This document shows, in pieces, positions 1 through 5,556 of a DNA stretch of 5,556 bases. Below the pieces are notes generated by a model. The model searched no databases. It saw nothing but the letters and a program-made list of their open reading frames with translations, and had not been told where the DNA came from. Numbering within the stretch: position 1 is the stretch's first letter; the number at the start of each line of letters is the position of its first letter. A program made the position numbers and the translations under genes. This DNA comes from Spirochaeta sp. UBA2779 (GTDB lineage Bacteria; Spirochaetota; Spirochaetia; DSM-2461): contig DEIH01000164.1 in the NCBI GenBank assembly GCA_002352375.1, positions 1-5,556 on the forward strand, written 5' to 3'.

Positions 1-615
1 AACAATAGGAATAAACTGCAGGTATTCAGAGCCGATACTTTTCAAAAAATCATAAACACGTTCGGGATGATTTGCATTATCTGACTGAACAACAGTAAGA
101 GTGTTGAACTGCACTCCAGCAGCCTTCAGGTTTTCCACACCCCTCATTACATCTTTGAAAGTACCCTGCTCCTCTCTATCCCGCCGGTAGCGGTTATGAA
201 GCTCCTCATCACCGTCGATGCTCACTCCCAGGAGAAAGTTATTCCCGGCAAACCACTCAGCCCGACTCCGGCTTACCAGGGTACCGTTGGTCTGGAAAGC
301 ATTGAGCACCTTCATTCCCGGCCGGGCGTATTTCTGTTCAAGCTCCACCGCCTTCTCAAAAAAGCTCTGAGGCAGCAGCATCGGTTCTCCCCCCTGCCAG
401 GCGAAGGTAATCTCCGGAGTCCCGGTCGGCTGGGCGTTAATATACTGACGAATGAAGGTTTCCAGCACCTCCTCCCGCATTGTGTATTCCGACCGTTTTT
501 TATGACCGAACATCTTTTCCTTGCTCAGATAAAAGCAATACTCGCAGCGGAGATTACATAAGGGTCCGATGGGTTTGGCCATCAGGTGAAATGGATGTTG
601 CGCACTCATATGCAT
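1..615 (-). CDS. Anaerobic sulfatase-maturating enzyme-like radical SAM protein (N-terminal part, cut by left edge)
   Basis: The visible 205 residues carry the radical SAM cluster motif CX3CX2C (C20, C24, C27, within PLCNLRCEYCFYL) that binds the [4Fe-4S] cluster cleaving S-adenosylmethionine. The segment MAKPIGPLCNLRCEYC, then WQGGEP (73-78), QTNG (108-111) and SIDGD (132-136) are the usual anSME-family landmarks. Family members oxidise an active-site Cys or Ser of sulfatases to formylglycine in the cytoplasm without oxygen. Known members are about 370-400 residues with further cysteine clusters in a C-terminal SPASM domain; here that part, and the catalytic Asp, lies beyond the left edge. 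A stop codon (TAA) three codons upstream limits the start to ATG 615 or ATG 609 (residue 3); neither has a clear Shine-Dalgarno. It is divergent from ald. No sulfatase gene is visible, so the substrate is unproven; a related SPASM peptide-modifying enzyme is the main alternative. Confidence 0.88.
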   Translation of the reverse strand, partial: MHMSAQHPFHLMAKPIGPLCNLRCEYCFYLSKEKMFGHKKRSEYTMREEVLETFIRQYINAQPTGTPEITFAWQGGEPMLLPQSFFEKAVELEQKYARPGMKVLNAFQTNGTLVSRSRAEWFAGNNFLLGVSIDGDEELHNRYRRDREEQGTFKDVMRGVENLKAAGVQFNTLTVVQSDNANHPERVYDFLKSIGSEYLQFIPIV

Positions 616-663
616 ACTACTTTATCAGAAAGAATCAAGCTTGGGGCATAGGAGGTCACTTCG

Positions 664-711
664 AATACGAAAACCATGACAATATCAAGTTAATATTACG
701 TTTTTCGTATT
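664..711. promoter_or_regulatory. Nested AT-rich dyad upstream of ald, candidate Lrp-type operator
   Basis: AATACGAAAA (664-673) and TTTTCGTATT (702-711) form a perfect 10-bp inverted repeat. Between them, 681-697 is an imperfect 17-bp palindrome, AATATCAAGTTAATATT. The two dyads have nearly the same centre (about 688 and 689), some 65 bp before the expected ald transcription start and just upstream of its -35 box. Lrp/AsnC proteins bind AT-rich palindromes as dimers or octamers, and an Lrp-type gene lies in the same operon, so this is inferred to be its binding region. It also lies between divergent genes and could affect the radical SAM gene. A hairpin role is less likely because the spacer is long (28 nt) and no gene ends here. 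Confidence 0.45.
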
Positions 712-718
712 TTATATA

Positions 719-747
719 TTGACCTCTAACGCCTTTAGTATGATAAT
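719..747 (+). promoter_or_regulatory. Predicted sigma-70-type promoter of the ald-lrp operon
   Basis: A -35 box TTGACC (719-724) is followed, after a 17-bp spacer, by a -10 box GATAAT (742-747), each one base from consensus. Transcription would start near 754, giving a leader of about 25 nt that carries the Shine-Dalgarno GGAGGA (768-773). Position, spacing and direction all fit ald. Confidence 0.65.
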
Positions 748-778
748 TTGTATTATCTACGAATACCGGAGGATTGGC

Positions 779-1888
779 ATGAATATCAGTGTTATCAAAG
801 AAATTAAAACCCACGAATACCGGGTGGGGTTAACCCCGGCAGATGTAAAGGCCTACACCGTTCATGGCCACAAGGTGTTCATCGAGAAAGACGCCGGCCG
901 GGAAGCGGGATTCCCCGATGAGAAATACGCAGCGGCCGGAGGAACTGTTGTTGCAGACAAGCAAAAACTTTTCGACGATGCGGACATGATAATCAAAGTA
1001 AAAGAACCGCAGGCTGTTGAATATCCCATGTTCCACGAAGGTCAGATTCTTTACACCTACCTCCACCTGGCCGCCGAAAAAGAGCTCACCGAAGCCCTGC
1101 TCAAAGGTAAGGTGAAGTCGGTGGCCTACGAAACCATTGAAGACCACGATTCACTCCCCTGTCTGGTGCCAATGAGCGAAATCGCCGGACGCCTCTCGGT
1201 ACAGGAAGGGGCTAAATACCTGGAGAAACAGTTCGGCGGCAGAGGCATTCTTTTAGCTGGAGTCCCTGGGGTACGCCGGGGCAGAATAGCCATAATCGGC
1301 GGCGGTGTTGTGGGAACAAATGCTGCTAAAATTGCCGTGGGAATCGGTGCGGATGTTACCATTCTGGATGTAAATGCCCGGCGCCTGGCTTACCTGGACG
1401 ACATTTTCGGTTCGGGAATCACCACTCTCTACAGCACAGAGGCCAACATTGAATCCGCTCTGAAGGAATCCGATCTCGTAATCGGTGCGGTACTCATCCC
1501 CGGTGCCCGAGCCCCCCAACTGGTGAAGAGGGAACATCTTAAAACCATGAAGGAAGGGGCGGTTATCGTTGATGTAGCAGTAGACCAGGGAGGATGTGTT
1601 GAAACCATCAAAGCCACCACCCACGACAACCCGGTGTACAACCTTGACGGTGTGGTGCATTACGGTGTGGCCAACATGCCGGGAGCGGTGGCTCTGACAA
1701 GCACTCTGGCCTTAACCGGAACCACCCTGCGCTACGGTCTCTACCTGGCGGACAACGGCCTGGAAACAGCAGCCCGGAACAGTTATCCCATCGCTACCGG
1801 AGTAAATACTTATGAAGGGAAAATCACCTGCAAGGGTGTTTCCGAGGCCTTTAATTCAGACTACACTCCGGTTAGAGACCTGTTGTAA
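779..1888 (+). CDS. ald: Alanine dehydrogenase
   Basis: This enzyme interconverts L-alanine and pyruvate plus ammonia with NAD in the cytoplasm, usually to use alanine as carbon and nitrogen source. The start is ATG 779, with GGAGGA five bases upstream; the frame is open further upstream, but that region holds the promoter. The product is 369 residues, the normal family length. It shows the N-terminal MNISVIKEIKTHEYRVGLTP signature with substrate-binding Arg15, Lys75 in IIKVKEP, catalytic His96 in YTYLHLA, the Rossmann motif GGGVVGTNAA (174-183) with acidic Asp197 ending the second strand, and catalytic Asp269 in VAVDQGG. PGVRRGRIAIIGGG and NMPGAVALTSTLALT are also typical of Ald, as opposed to the related transhydrogenase alpha subunit or saccharopine dehydrogenase. 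All key residues are present, so it should be active. Its stop codon shares one base with the start of the Lrp-type regulator, so the two are co-transcribed. Confidence 0.97.
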   Translation: MNISVIKEIKTHEYRVGLTPADVKAYTVHGHKVFIEKDAGREAGFPDEKYAAAGGTVVADKQKLFDDADMIIKVKEPQAVEYPMFHEGQILYTYLHLAAEKELTEALLKGKVKSVAYETIEDHDSLPCLVPMSEIAGRLSVQEGAKYLEKQFGGRGILLAGVPGVRRGRIAIIGGGVVGTNAAKIAVGIGADVTILDVNARRLAYLDDIFGSGITTLYSTEANIESALKESDLVIGAVLIPGARAPQLVKREHLKTMKEGAVIVDVAVDQGGCVETIKATTHDNPVYNLDGVVHYGVANMPGAVALTSTLALTGTTLRYGLYLADNGLETAARNSYPIATGVNTYEGKITCKGVSEAFNSDYTPVRDLL

Positions 1889-2349
1889 TGATGCCAACCG
1901 AGCGCCTGCCCAAAGAAACCCTCGATGATACCGACCTGCAGATTGTACGGCGGCTTCGAAGAGAAAATGCCACCAACATCGAGTTGGCAAGGGAGCTGGG
2001 CGTCTCGGAAGGAACCATCAGACAACGCCTCAAACGCCTGAAAGATACAGGAATTCTCAAAGTGGCTGCAGGCATCAACCCCGATGCCCTTGAGAATCAG
2101 CAGGCCGCTCTTGTTGCGGTGAACGTCTCACGGGCTTCCCTGCTGGAGCAGAAAGCTCGGGAAATCGCAGATCTCCCCCACGTTCTGGCAGTATCCATCG
2201 TCTCGGGACGCTACGATCTGATGGCCGAAGTTCTGGTGGATTCCAACCACGGTCTTGTAGATTTTCTTACCCGGGAGCTTGCCGGTATTGAAGATGTCAG
2301 TGCCACCGAGAGTTTTCTATTGCTAAAAAGCTATGGGAAATTTGTTTAA
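1888..2349 (+). CDS. Lrp/AsnC family transcriptional regulator
   Basis: The 153-residue protein has the standard two-domain Lrp layout. Residues 12-60 form the N-terminal helix-turn-helix (LDDTDLQIVRRLRREN, then ELARELGVSEGTIRQRLKRL with the recognition helix, then GILKV). A linker leads to the C-terminal RAM ligand-binding domain, about residues 72-150, with AALVAVNV, GRYDLMAEV and the closing SFLLLKSYGKF strand. Length is normal. ATG 1888 lies in TAATG, overlapping the ald stop by one base; a second ATG at 1891 is an alternative. The weak ribosome site suggests translational coupling to ald. Lrp-type regulators of alanine dehydrogenase genes (for example mycobacterial AldR) sense amino acids; here the same role is inferred from the shared operon, with autoregulation through the dyad at 664-711. 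The effector, probably alanine, cannot be read from sequence. Confidence 0.93.
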   Translation: MMPTERLPKETLDDTDLQIVRRLRRENATNIELARELGVSEGTIRQRLKRLKDTGILKVAAGINPDALENQQAALVAVNVSRASLLEQKAREIADLPHVLAVSIVSGRYDLMAEVLVDSNHGLVDFLTRELAGIEDVSATESFLLLKSYGKFV

Positions 2350-2669
2350 TAAATGCGCCGGCCCGATATTTGGAATACTCCGGAATCCTCGCAGTTGATT
2401 AATAGTTTTATGGGAGAAATCCGGGGATACCTTAATTTTGTATCAATGCTGTCCAATATCAGACCGGCCTAAAAGGCGAATTACTAGGACACTTTAAAAG
2501 CCGGCTACTCACTCCCAGTTTATCATTGAATCTGCCTTGTTCATACTTACCAACACCAGAGAAAGGAACAATAAAGATCCAACCGGTCTGAAAGGAACTA
2601 TATCCAGGGATTTCTTTCATGTCCTCAGTATGTATTACTTCCTTTGGGAAACTCTTAACTCGTTATTAT
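2350..2669. other. Intergenic stretch without a convincing gene
   Basis: Between the Lrp-type gene and the GntR operator/promoter there is no recognisable gene, RNA or clear terminator. Two short open frames exist: 39 codons on the plus strand (2353-2472), starting three bases after the Lrp stop, and 53 codons on the minus strand (2620-2459). Neither has a properly spaced Shine-Dalgarno or a product I recognise. An imperfect 15-base direct repeat is present: ACCGGCCTAAAAGGC at 2463-2477 and ACCGGTCTGAAAGGA at 2582-2596, 12 of 15 matching. The first copy includes a small hairpin, GCCT-AAA-AGGC (2467-2477), too weak to call a terminator. The stretch may hold gene remnants. Confidence 0.5.
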
Positions 2670-2701
2670 TTGTCGACAATTATATATATTTTTGTTGACA
2701 T
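2670..2701. promoter_or_regulatory. Two tandem TTGT(C/T)GACA sites, candidate GntR operators
   Basis: TTGTCGACAA (2670-2679) is a perfect 10-bp palindrome. TTGTTGACAT (2692-2701) matches it at 8 of 10 positions. Their starts are 22 bp apart, about two helical turns, so bound dimers would lie on the same DNA face. The second copy covers the -35 hexamer TTGACA (2695-2700). The GT...AC symmetry is like that of operators of FadR-type GntR regulators, and a gene for one begins at 2730. Autorepression is the simple inference; binding has not been shown. Confidence 0.5.
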
Positions 2702-2723
2702 ATTATATTTCTGACAGTAATAT
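2695..2723 (+). promoter_or_regulatory. Predicted sigma-70-type promoter of the gntR/URO-D operon
   Basis: A consensus -35 box TTGACA (2695-2700), a 17-bp AT-rich spacer and a -10 box TAATAT (2718-2723) make the strongest promoter-like sequence in the window. The expected transcription start, about seven bases after the -10 box, falls at or next to the GTG start codon at 2730, which would leave almost no 5' leader. Confidence 0.7.
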
Positions 2724-2729
2724 CTCTAT

Positions 2730-3359
2730 GTGCCCGCTTTACGTAATCTAAGTAAAACAGAACAAGCCTACCTCTGGCTCTCAGAAGAAATCCGTTCTTC
2801 ACACTATCCTCCAGGAAAATATGTTAATGAAAACCGTATATCCAGAGAATTGGAAATGAACCGGGGATCTGTTCGAGAAGCTATGAACCAGTTAATAGCA
2901 GAAGGTATTCTGGAAAAAAGGGATAACCGAAGAATATATGTAATAGAGCTGGAAGAAAACCAGAGAAAACCACTTATGGAGTTCCGGGCTGTAACAGAAT
3001 CCGGAGCTGCTTACTTTGCCGCATTGAATCGGTCTGATGAGGATATTGAAAATATGAGGAAATTTATTGAGGAGCACCGTTTTCTAGTAGAAAGAGAGTA
3101 CTGGAAGGGTGTTGAAAAAGCAGATGAACGGTTTCATCACCATATTGTTCTTGCTTCCCATAATTCAATGCTGATACAGGCTTATGATCGCTCCAAGGTT
3201 AAACTAAGGATTGCTCTCACAGAGGATATTACCAGATATGAATTAGATTACACTCTTCCTGATCATAATGCCATTCTTTTATCGATTGAAAACCGGAAAT
3301 CAGAAGAAGCTAAACAGCTCATGTGGAGTCACCTGATGAAGAAGGAGAGTCTGAAATGA
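2730..3359 (+). CDS. GntR family transcriptional regulator, FadR/FCD type
   Basis: The 209-residue protein has a GntR winged helix-turn-helix at about residues 10-72 (LWLSEEIRSSHYPPGKYVNENRISRELEMNRGSVREAMNQLIAEGILEKR) and an all-helical FCD domain at about 80-205. The four FCD metal ligands can be placed: Asp132 and His136 in ADERFHHHI, His179 in DHNAIL, and His201 in WSHLMK. FCD proteins with this site usually bind organic acids such as sugar acids or other carboxylates, so a carboxylate effector is likely but unidentified. The start is GTG 2730: an in-frame TAA at 2718 excludes upstream starts, and the next Met (residue 43) would lose most of the DNA-binding domain. An ATG at 2728 is out of frame and reaches a stop within eight codons. 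There is no Shine-Dalgarno, consistent with a leaderless message. The gene overlaps the URO-D gene by four bases (ATGA). It is visibly more AT-rich than ald. Confidence 0.93.
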   Translation: MPALRNLSKTEQAYLWLSEEIRSSHYPPGKYVNENRISRELEMNRGSVREAMNQLIAEGILEKRDNRRIYVIELEENQRKPLMEFRAVTESGAAYFAALNRSDEDIENMRKFIEEHRFLVEREYWKGVEKADERFHHHIVLASHNSMLIQAYDRSKVKLRIALTEDITRYELDYTLPDHNAILLSIENRKSEEAKQLMWSHLMKKESLK

Positions 3360-4462
3360 CACCTAAAGAAAGAGTAAGAGCCGTATATAAGGGGGAAACA
3401 CCCGATCAGGTTCCCCTTATATTGGATTTGTCCCATTGGTATAAAAAAAACTACAATGAACCCTTTGATTTAAGCGGAATACAGAAAGTCAATTATGATT
3501 TAGTAGATCTGCATAAGAAACTGGGTGCCGTTTCCTATATTGAAATGGGCCGTTTCTTTGACCTTTACCCTGATAATCCCGAACTTGAGTTCAAATCCTG
3601 GACCAAGAATGGTGTTTTTCATACAAGAATTGTAACTCCGGCAGGGACACTTGAAGAAGAAAGAGTTTTCGAAACAAGCAGTTATTCTTATAACATAAAA
3701 AAACACCTATTAAACGGTGTAGAGGATTTTCCTGTTGTGGAATATCTCATGGACCATCTTAAATGCCGGGCTAACTGGGATTATTACCGGGATTGGACTG
3801 AAGCTCTGGGAGATTTAGCTTATATCTATGTAAATCTTCCTTATTCAGGCTCCGGTTATCTGATTTCCAGGAATCTGGGCGTAGAGAAAACAGTTTTTGC
3901 CGCATTGGATTATCCAGAAGAGTTCAAGTGTCTGATCGACTCCGTGAATACATGTAATCTGAGGATTCTGGATACCATAATCGATGGTCCCTTTGATACT
4001 TTAATTATCAGTGATAATTACGATAGTAATATTCAGCCCGAAAAATTCTTTAACCTCTATGTACGGGAATATTATATGGAAGTTGCAGAACGCCTTCATA
4101 AAAAGGGTAAATATCTGGCGATACATGTGGATGGTGAAAGCAGGGGTGTTCTCAAGTGGCTTGCGGAGTGCGGAGTGGATTGTGCTGACGCGGTAACACC
4201 TGCCCCGATGTTTGCGCTAACACCAGCTGAAATGCGTGAACAGGCTGGTCCGGAACTTATTCTCTCCGGGGGGATTCCCGCAAGTGAAATAGGTTTTTCC
4301 GGATCGGATCAGGCTTTTATTGATTCAGTAAAAAGGTGGCTTGAAACCAAGCATACTTCCTCAAGGCTCCTTATGGCTGCCGGTGATCAGATTCCTACTG
4401 ACGCGCCATGGGAACGCATTGCAATGCTCCCAGAGCTGATAGATAAATACGGGAAATATTGA
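3356..4462 (+). CDS. Uroporphyrinogen decarboxylase (URO-D) superfamily protein of unknown substrate
   Basis: The start is ATG 3356, in an ATGA overlap with the gntR stop, with GGAG (3344-3347) eight bases upstream; the frame is open further upstream inside gntR, but that is not a likely start. The 368-residue product fits the URO-D/MtaA/CmuA barrel fold: MTPKERVRAVYKGETPDQVP at the N-terminus, IHVDGESRGVLKWLAECGVD (256-275), TPAPMFAL, ELILSGGIP (300-308) and the closing AAGDQIPTDAPWERI (341-355). It lacks the RQAGR-type motif of HemE, so it is unlikely to make haem. The H-x-C motif and later Cys that bind zinc in corrinoid methyltransferases are replaced by His257-x-Asp259 and, by position, Asp344. 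No corrinoid protein or methyltransferase partner is visible. It is cytosolic, with no signal peptide or membrane segment. The GntR partner suggests induction by a small carboxylate. Superfamily is confident; the reaction is unknown. Confidence 0.85.
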   Translation: MTPKERVRAVYKGETPDQVPLILDLSHWYKKNYNEPFDLSGIQKVNYDLVDLHKKLGAVSYIEMGRFFDLYPDNPELEFKSWTKNGVFHTRIVTPAGTLEEERVFETSSYSYNIKKHLLNGVEDFPVVEYLMDHLKCRANWDYYRDWTEALGDLAYIYVNLPYSGSGYLISRNLGVEKTVFAALDYPEEFKCLIDSVNTCNLRILDTIIDGPFDTLIISDNYDSNIQPEKFFNLYVREYYMEVAERLHKKGKYLAIHVDGESRGVLKWLAECGVDCADAVTPAPMFALTPAEMREQAGPELILSGGIPASEIGFSGSDQAFIDSVKRWLETKHTSSRLLMAAGDQIPTDAPWERIAMLPELIDKYGKY

Positions 4463-4634
4463 GGAACTGGCACTTTATCCGCTTATCATGGTCAATACCA
4501 ATAAGTTGCTCTAGGAAAGTATCATCAGAAGAGCCGGTATTCGGAGTAACTGAGAGGATATTTACCATTTTCAGGTAATTTTATCAAAAAATATTAACTA
4601 GCGAATAACTTTCTCAAGATTGATGAGAACTATA

Positions 4635-5279
4635 TTAGATATTATATCCCAGTGCCCTGGAGACAACCAAAGCGATATCGCCTGCCACTGCATTAAAATC
4701 AGCAGTTCTTCCGGTGATTTTCTCCAGAGATGTAACCCCTCTGCCTCCCTCGGCGATACCACAGGGAACGATCCATTTGAAATGGGATAGATCGGTGTTC
4801 ACATTAAAAGCAAATCCATGGAGGGTTACTCTTTTCCTTATAGCGATGCCGATGGCGGTAATCTTCTCCATACCCACCCAGACTCCTGTATGTTCGTTAT
4901 CATGCCTGGCCTGTATGCCGTAAGATTCACTCAAGTAAGTTATAAAAGCCCCTTCCAGCTTTTCGACAAAACGTCGTACCTGGTATCCGTGGTTTTCAAT
5001 ATTCACAAAGAGATAACCCACCAACTGCCCGGGACCATGGTAGGTTACCTCCCCCCCTCTCTCAGTTTCCACAATTTCTGCGCCTACAATGTTCGGATCT
5101 ATGAGAATATTGGCTGACTGATCATTACGAATCCCAGTGGTGAGAACCGGCGGGTGTTCCAGGAGCCAGAGTGTATCGGGTATATCCCCGGCCACCCGCT
5201 GTGCATGGAAAATCTTCTGCCGGTCGTAGGCTTCCCTGTAGGGAACAGGTTCTGTGGAGCGAATAATGTCGAGGGTCAA
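4635..5279 (-). CDS. lipB: Octanoyl-(acyl-carrier-protein):protein N-octanoyltransferase
   Basis: LipB moves octanoate from acyl carrier protein to a lysine of lipoyl-domain proteins, the first step of de novo lipoate synthesis before LipA inserts sulfur. The 214-residue form shows the family signature RGGEVTYHGPGQLVGY (74-89), the catalytic lysine Lys139 in MEKITAIGI, then VTLHGFAFNVNTDL, and the catalytic Cys173 in WIVPCGI followed by GRGVTSLEK. Length is normal. The start is chosen at TTG 5279: GGAG lies eight bases upstream, the TTG overlaps the preceding gene's stop (TTGA), and the protein then begins TLDIIRS like other LipB proteins. GTG 5321 is also in frame but would add 14 residues and a 46-base overlap. 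A TGA lies upstream of the GTG. It is the second gene of a minus-strand operon and converges on the URO-D gene. lipA is not in the window. Confidence 0.95.
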   Translation of the reverse strand: MTLDIIRSTEPVPYREAYDRQKIFHAQRVAGDIPDTLWLLEHPPVLTTGIRNDQSANILIDPNIVGAEIVETERGGEVTYHGPGQLVGYLFVNIENHGYQVRRFVEKLEGAFITYLSESYGIQARHDNEHTGVWVGMEKITAIGIAIRKRVTLHGFAFNVNTDLSHFKWIVPCGIAEGGRGVTSLEKITGRTADFNAVAGDIALVVSRALGYNI

Positions 5280-5556
5280 GAGGATGTCTCCGCTGTATTT
5301 TTCCGGTTGGCCGTAAACCACTCTGAGGCAAAATCCACCAGAGCAGGCTGAGACATCAGACGGGATTCAGCCAGGCCGATACGCCCCTGATTAAATTCCG
5401 ATTCCTCTGGATAACCGCCACTGGTATGACATTCACCGGCAAAGTCTTCAAAGGCTCTGCCGCAGGCTGGAAAATCGCCGGTATCAAGATCCAGCTCTTT
5501 AAACCACTTCCACTCCCGGCAGCCGTTTTCAGAGACAGGACATCCCTGACGAATCC
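5276..5556 (-). CDS. Unrecognised cysteine-containing protein (C-terminal 92 residues, cut by right edge)
   Basis: I do not recognise this protein. The frame is open from the window edge (first whole codon at 5554) to TGA 5278-5276; the other two minus-strand frames contain stops here. Coding status is supported by its TTGA overlap with lipB, which indicates translational coupling. The visible part has four cysteines, C5 and C12 (GCPVSENGC), C31 and C42 (ACGRAFEDFAGEC), with His43 next to the last, so a metal or Fe-S site or disulfides are possible. It is rich in aromatic and acidic residues (REWKWFKELDLDTGDF). The tail from about residue 55 (NQGRIGLAESRLMSQPALVDFASEWF) looks helical. There is no membrane segment. 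It is not LipA, whose C-terminus is different. Being upstream of lipB suggests, but does not prove, a link to lipoate or Fe-S metabolism. Confidence 0.7.
   Translation of the reverse strand, partial: IRQGCPVSENGCREWKWFKELDLDTGDFPACGRAFEDFAGECHTSGGYPEESEFNQGRIGLAESRLMSQPALVDFASEWFTANRKNTAETSS

Noticed and set aside
616..700. Minus-strand promoter for the radical SAM gene
   Set aside because: The best candidate, TTGATA with a 17-bp spacer, has a poor -10 (TTCGAA); no convincing promoter could be chosen by eye.
196..722. Plus-strand open frames across 196-561 and 480-722
   Set aside because: They lie opposite the radical SAM gene, whose minus-strand product has clear family motifs; the plus-strand translations show no recognisable domain or ribosome site.
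719..778. A longer ald starting upstream of 779
   Set aside because: The extra 20 codons cover the promoter and Shine-Dalgarno, and the conserved Ald N-terminus begins exactly at ATG 779.
3356..4462. Annotation of the URO-D protein as HemE
   Set aside because: The N-terminal arginine-rich substrate motif of HemE is absent and there are no other haem genes nearby.
4611..4629. Hairpin TTCTCA-agattga-TGAGAA just past the lipB stop as a terminator
   Set aside because: The stem is only 6 bp, A/T-rich, and is not followed by a T-run on either strand, so a factor-independent terminator is not supported.
4960..4969. TTTTCGACAA, one mismatch from the palindrome at 2670-2679
   Set aside because: It lies inside lipB coding sequence, is not symmetric and is not near a promoter; a chance match is likely.
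4714..5117. Plus-strand open frames across 4714-4923 and 4818-5117
   Set aside because: They are antisense to lipB, whose motifs are unmistakable, and their translations resemble no protein family.

Overview
The window reads as a bacterial chromosome segment with five complete protein genes and two genes cut by its edges. The organism is probably an anaerobe: the left-edge gene is a radical SAM protein of the anaerobic sulfatase-maturating type, a family found in anaerobic and facultative polysaccharide users. Moderate GC, strong Shine-Dalgarno sites and tight start/stop overlaps fit such a bacterium. A spirochaete or clostridial-type anaerobe is possible, but the sequence does not settle the phylum. 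No mobile element, CRISPR array, rRNA or tRNA gene was seen.

Layout. (1) Minus strand, 615 to the left edge: N-terminal 205 residues of the anSME-like radical SAM protein. (2) 616-778: divergent intergenic region with a nested AT-rich dyad (664-711) followed by a good sigma-70-type promoter (719-747). (3) Plus-strand operon: alanine dehydrogenase (779-1888) and an Lrp/AsnC regulator (1888-2349), overlapping by one base. (4) 2350-2729: about 380 bases without a convincing gene, ending in two similar TTGT(C/T)GACA sites 22 bp apart and a near-consensus promoter. (5) Plus-strand AT-rich pair: a GntR/FadR-type regulator with an intact FCD metal site (GTG start at 2730, possibly leaderless) and a URO-D superfamily protein (3356-4462), joined by an ATGA overlap. 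(6) 4463-4634: short convergent intergenic gap. (7) Minus-strand operon entering from the right edge: the C-terminal 92 residues of an unrecognised cysteine-containing protein, then lipB, joined by a TTGA overlap that places the lipB start at TTG 5279.

How the genes work together. Ald with an Lrp-type regulator forms a self-contained alanine catabolism and sensing unit; the upstream dyad is the natural candidate operator. The GntR/URO-D pair looks like a small regulated module, with the regulator probably controlling its own promoter and, through coupling, the URO-D protein. That protein is neither HemE nor a standard MtaA/CmuA methyltransferase: it has neither an RQAGR-type motif nor the zinc-binding cysteines. 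It is the least understood complete gene here. LipB supplies octanoyl groups for lipoate synthesis; its partner lipA is not in the window. Functions rest on reading motifs by eye, without database searches.
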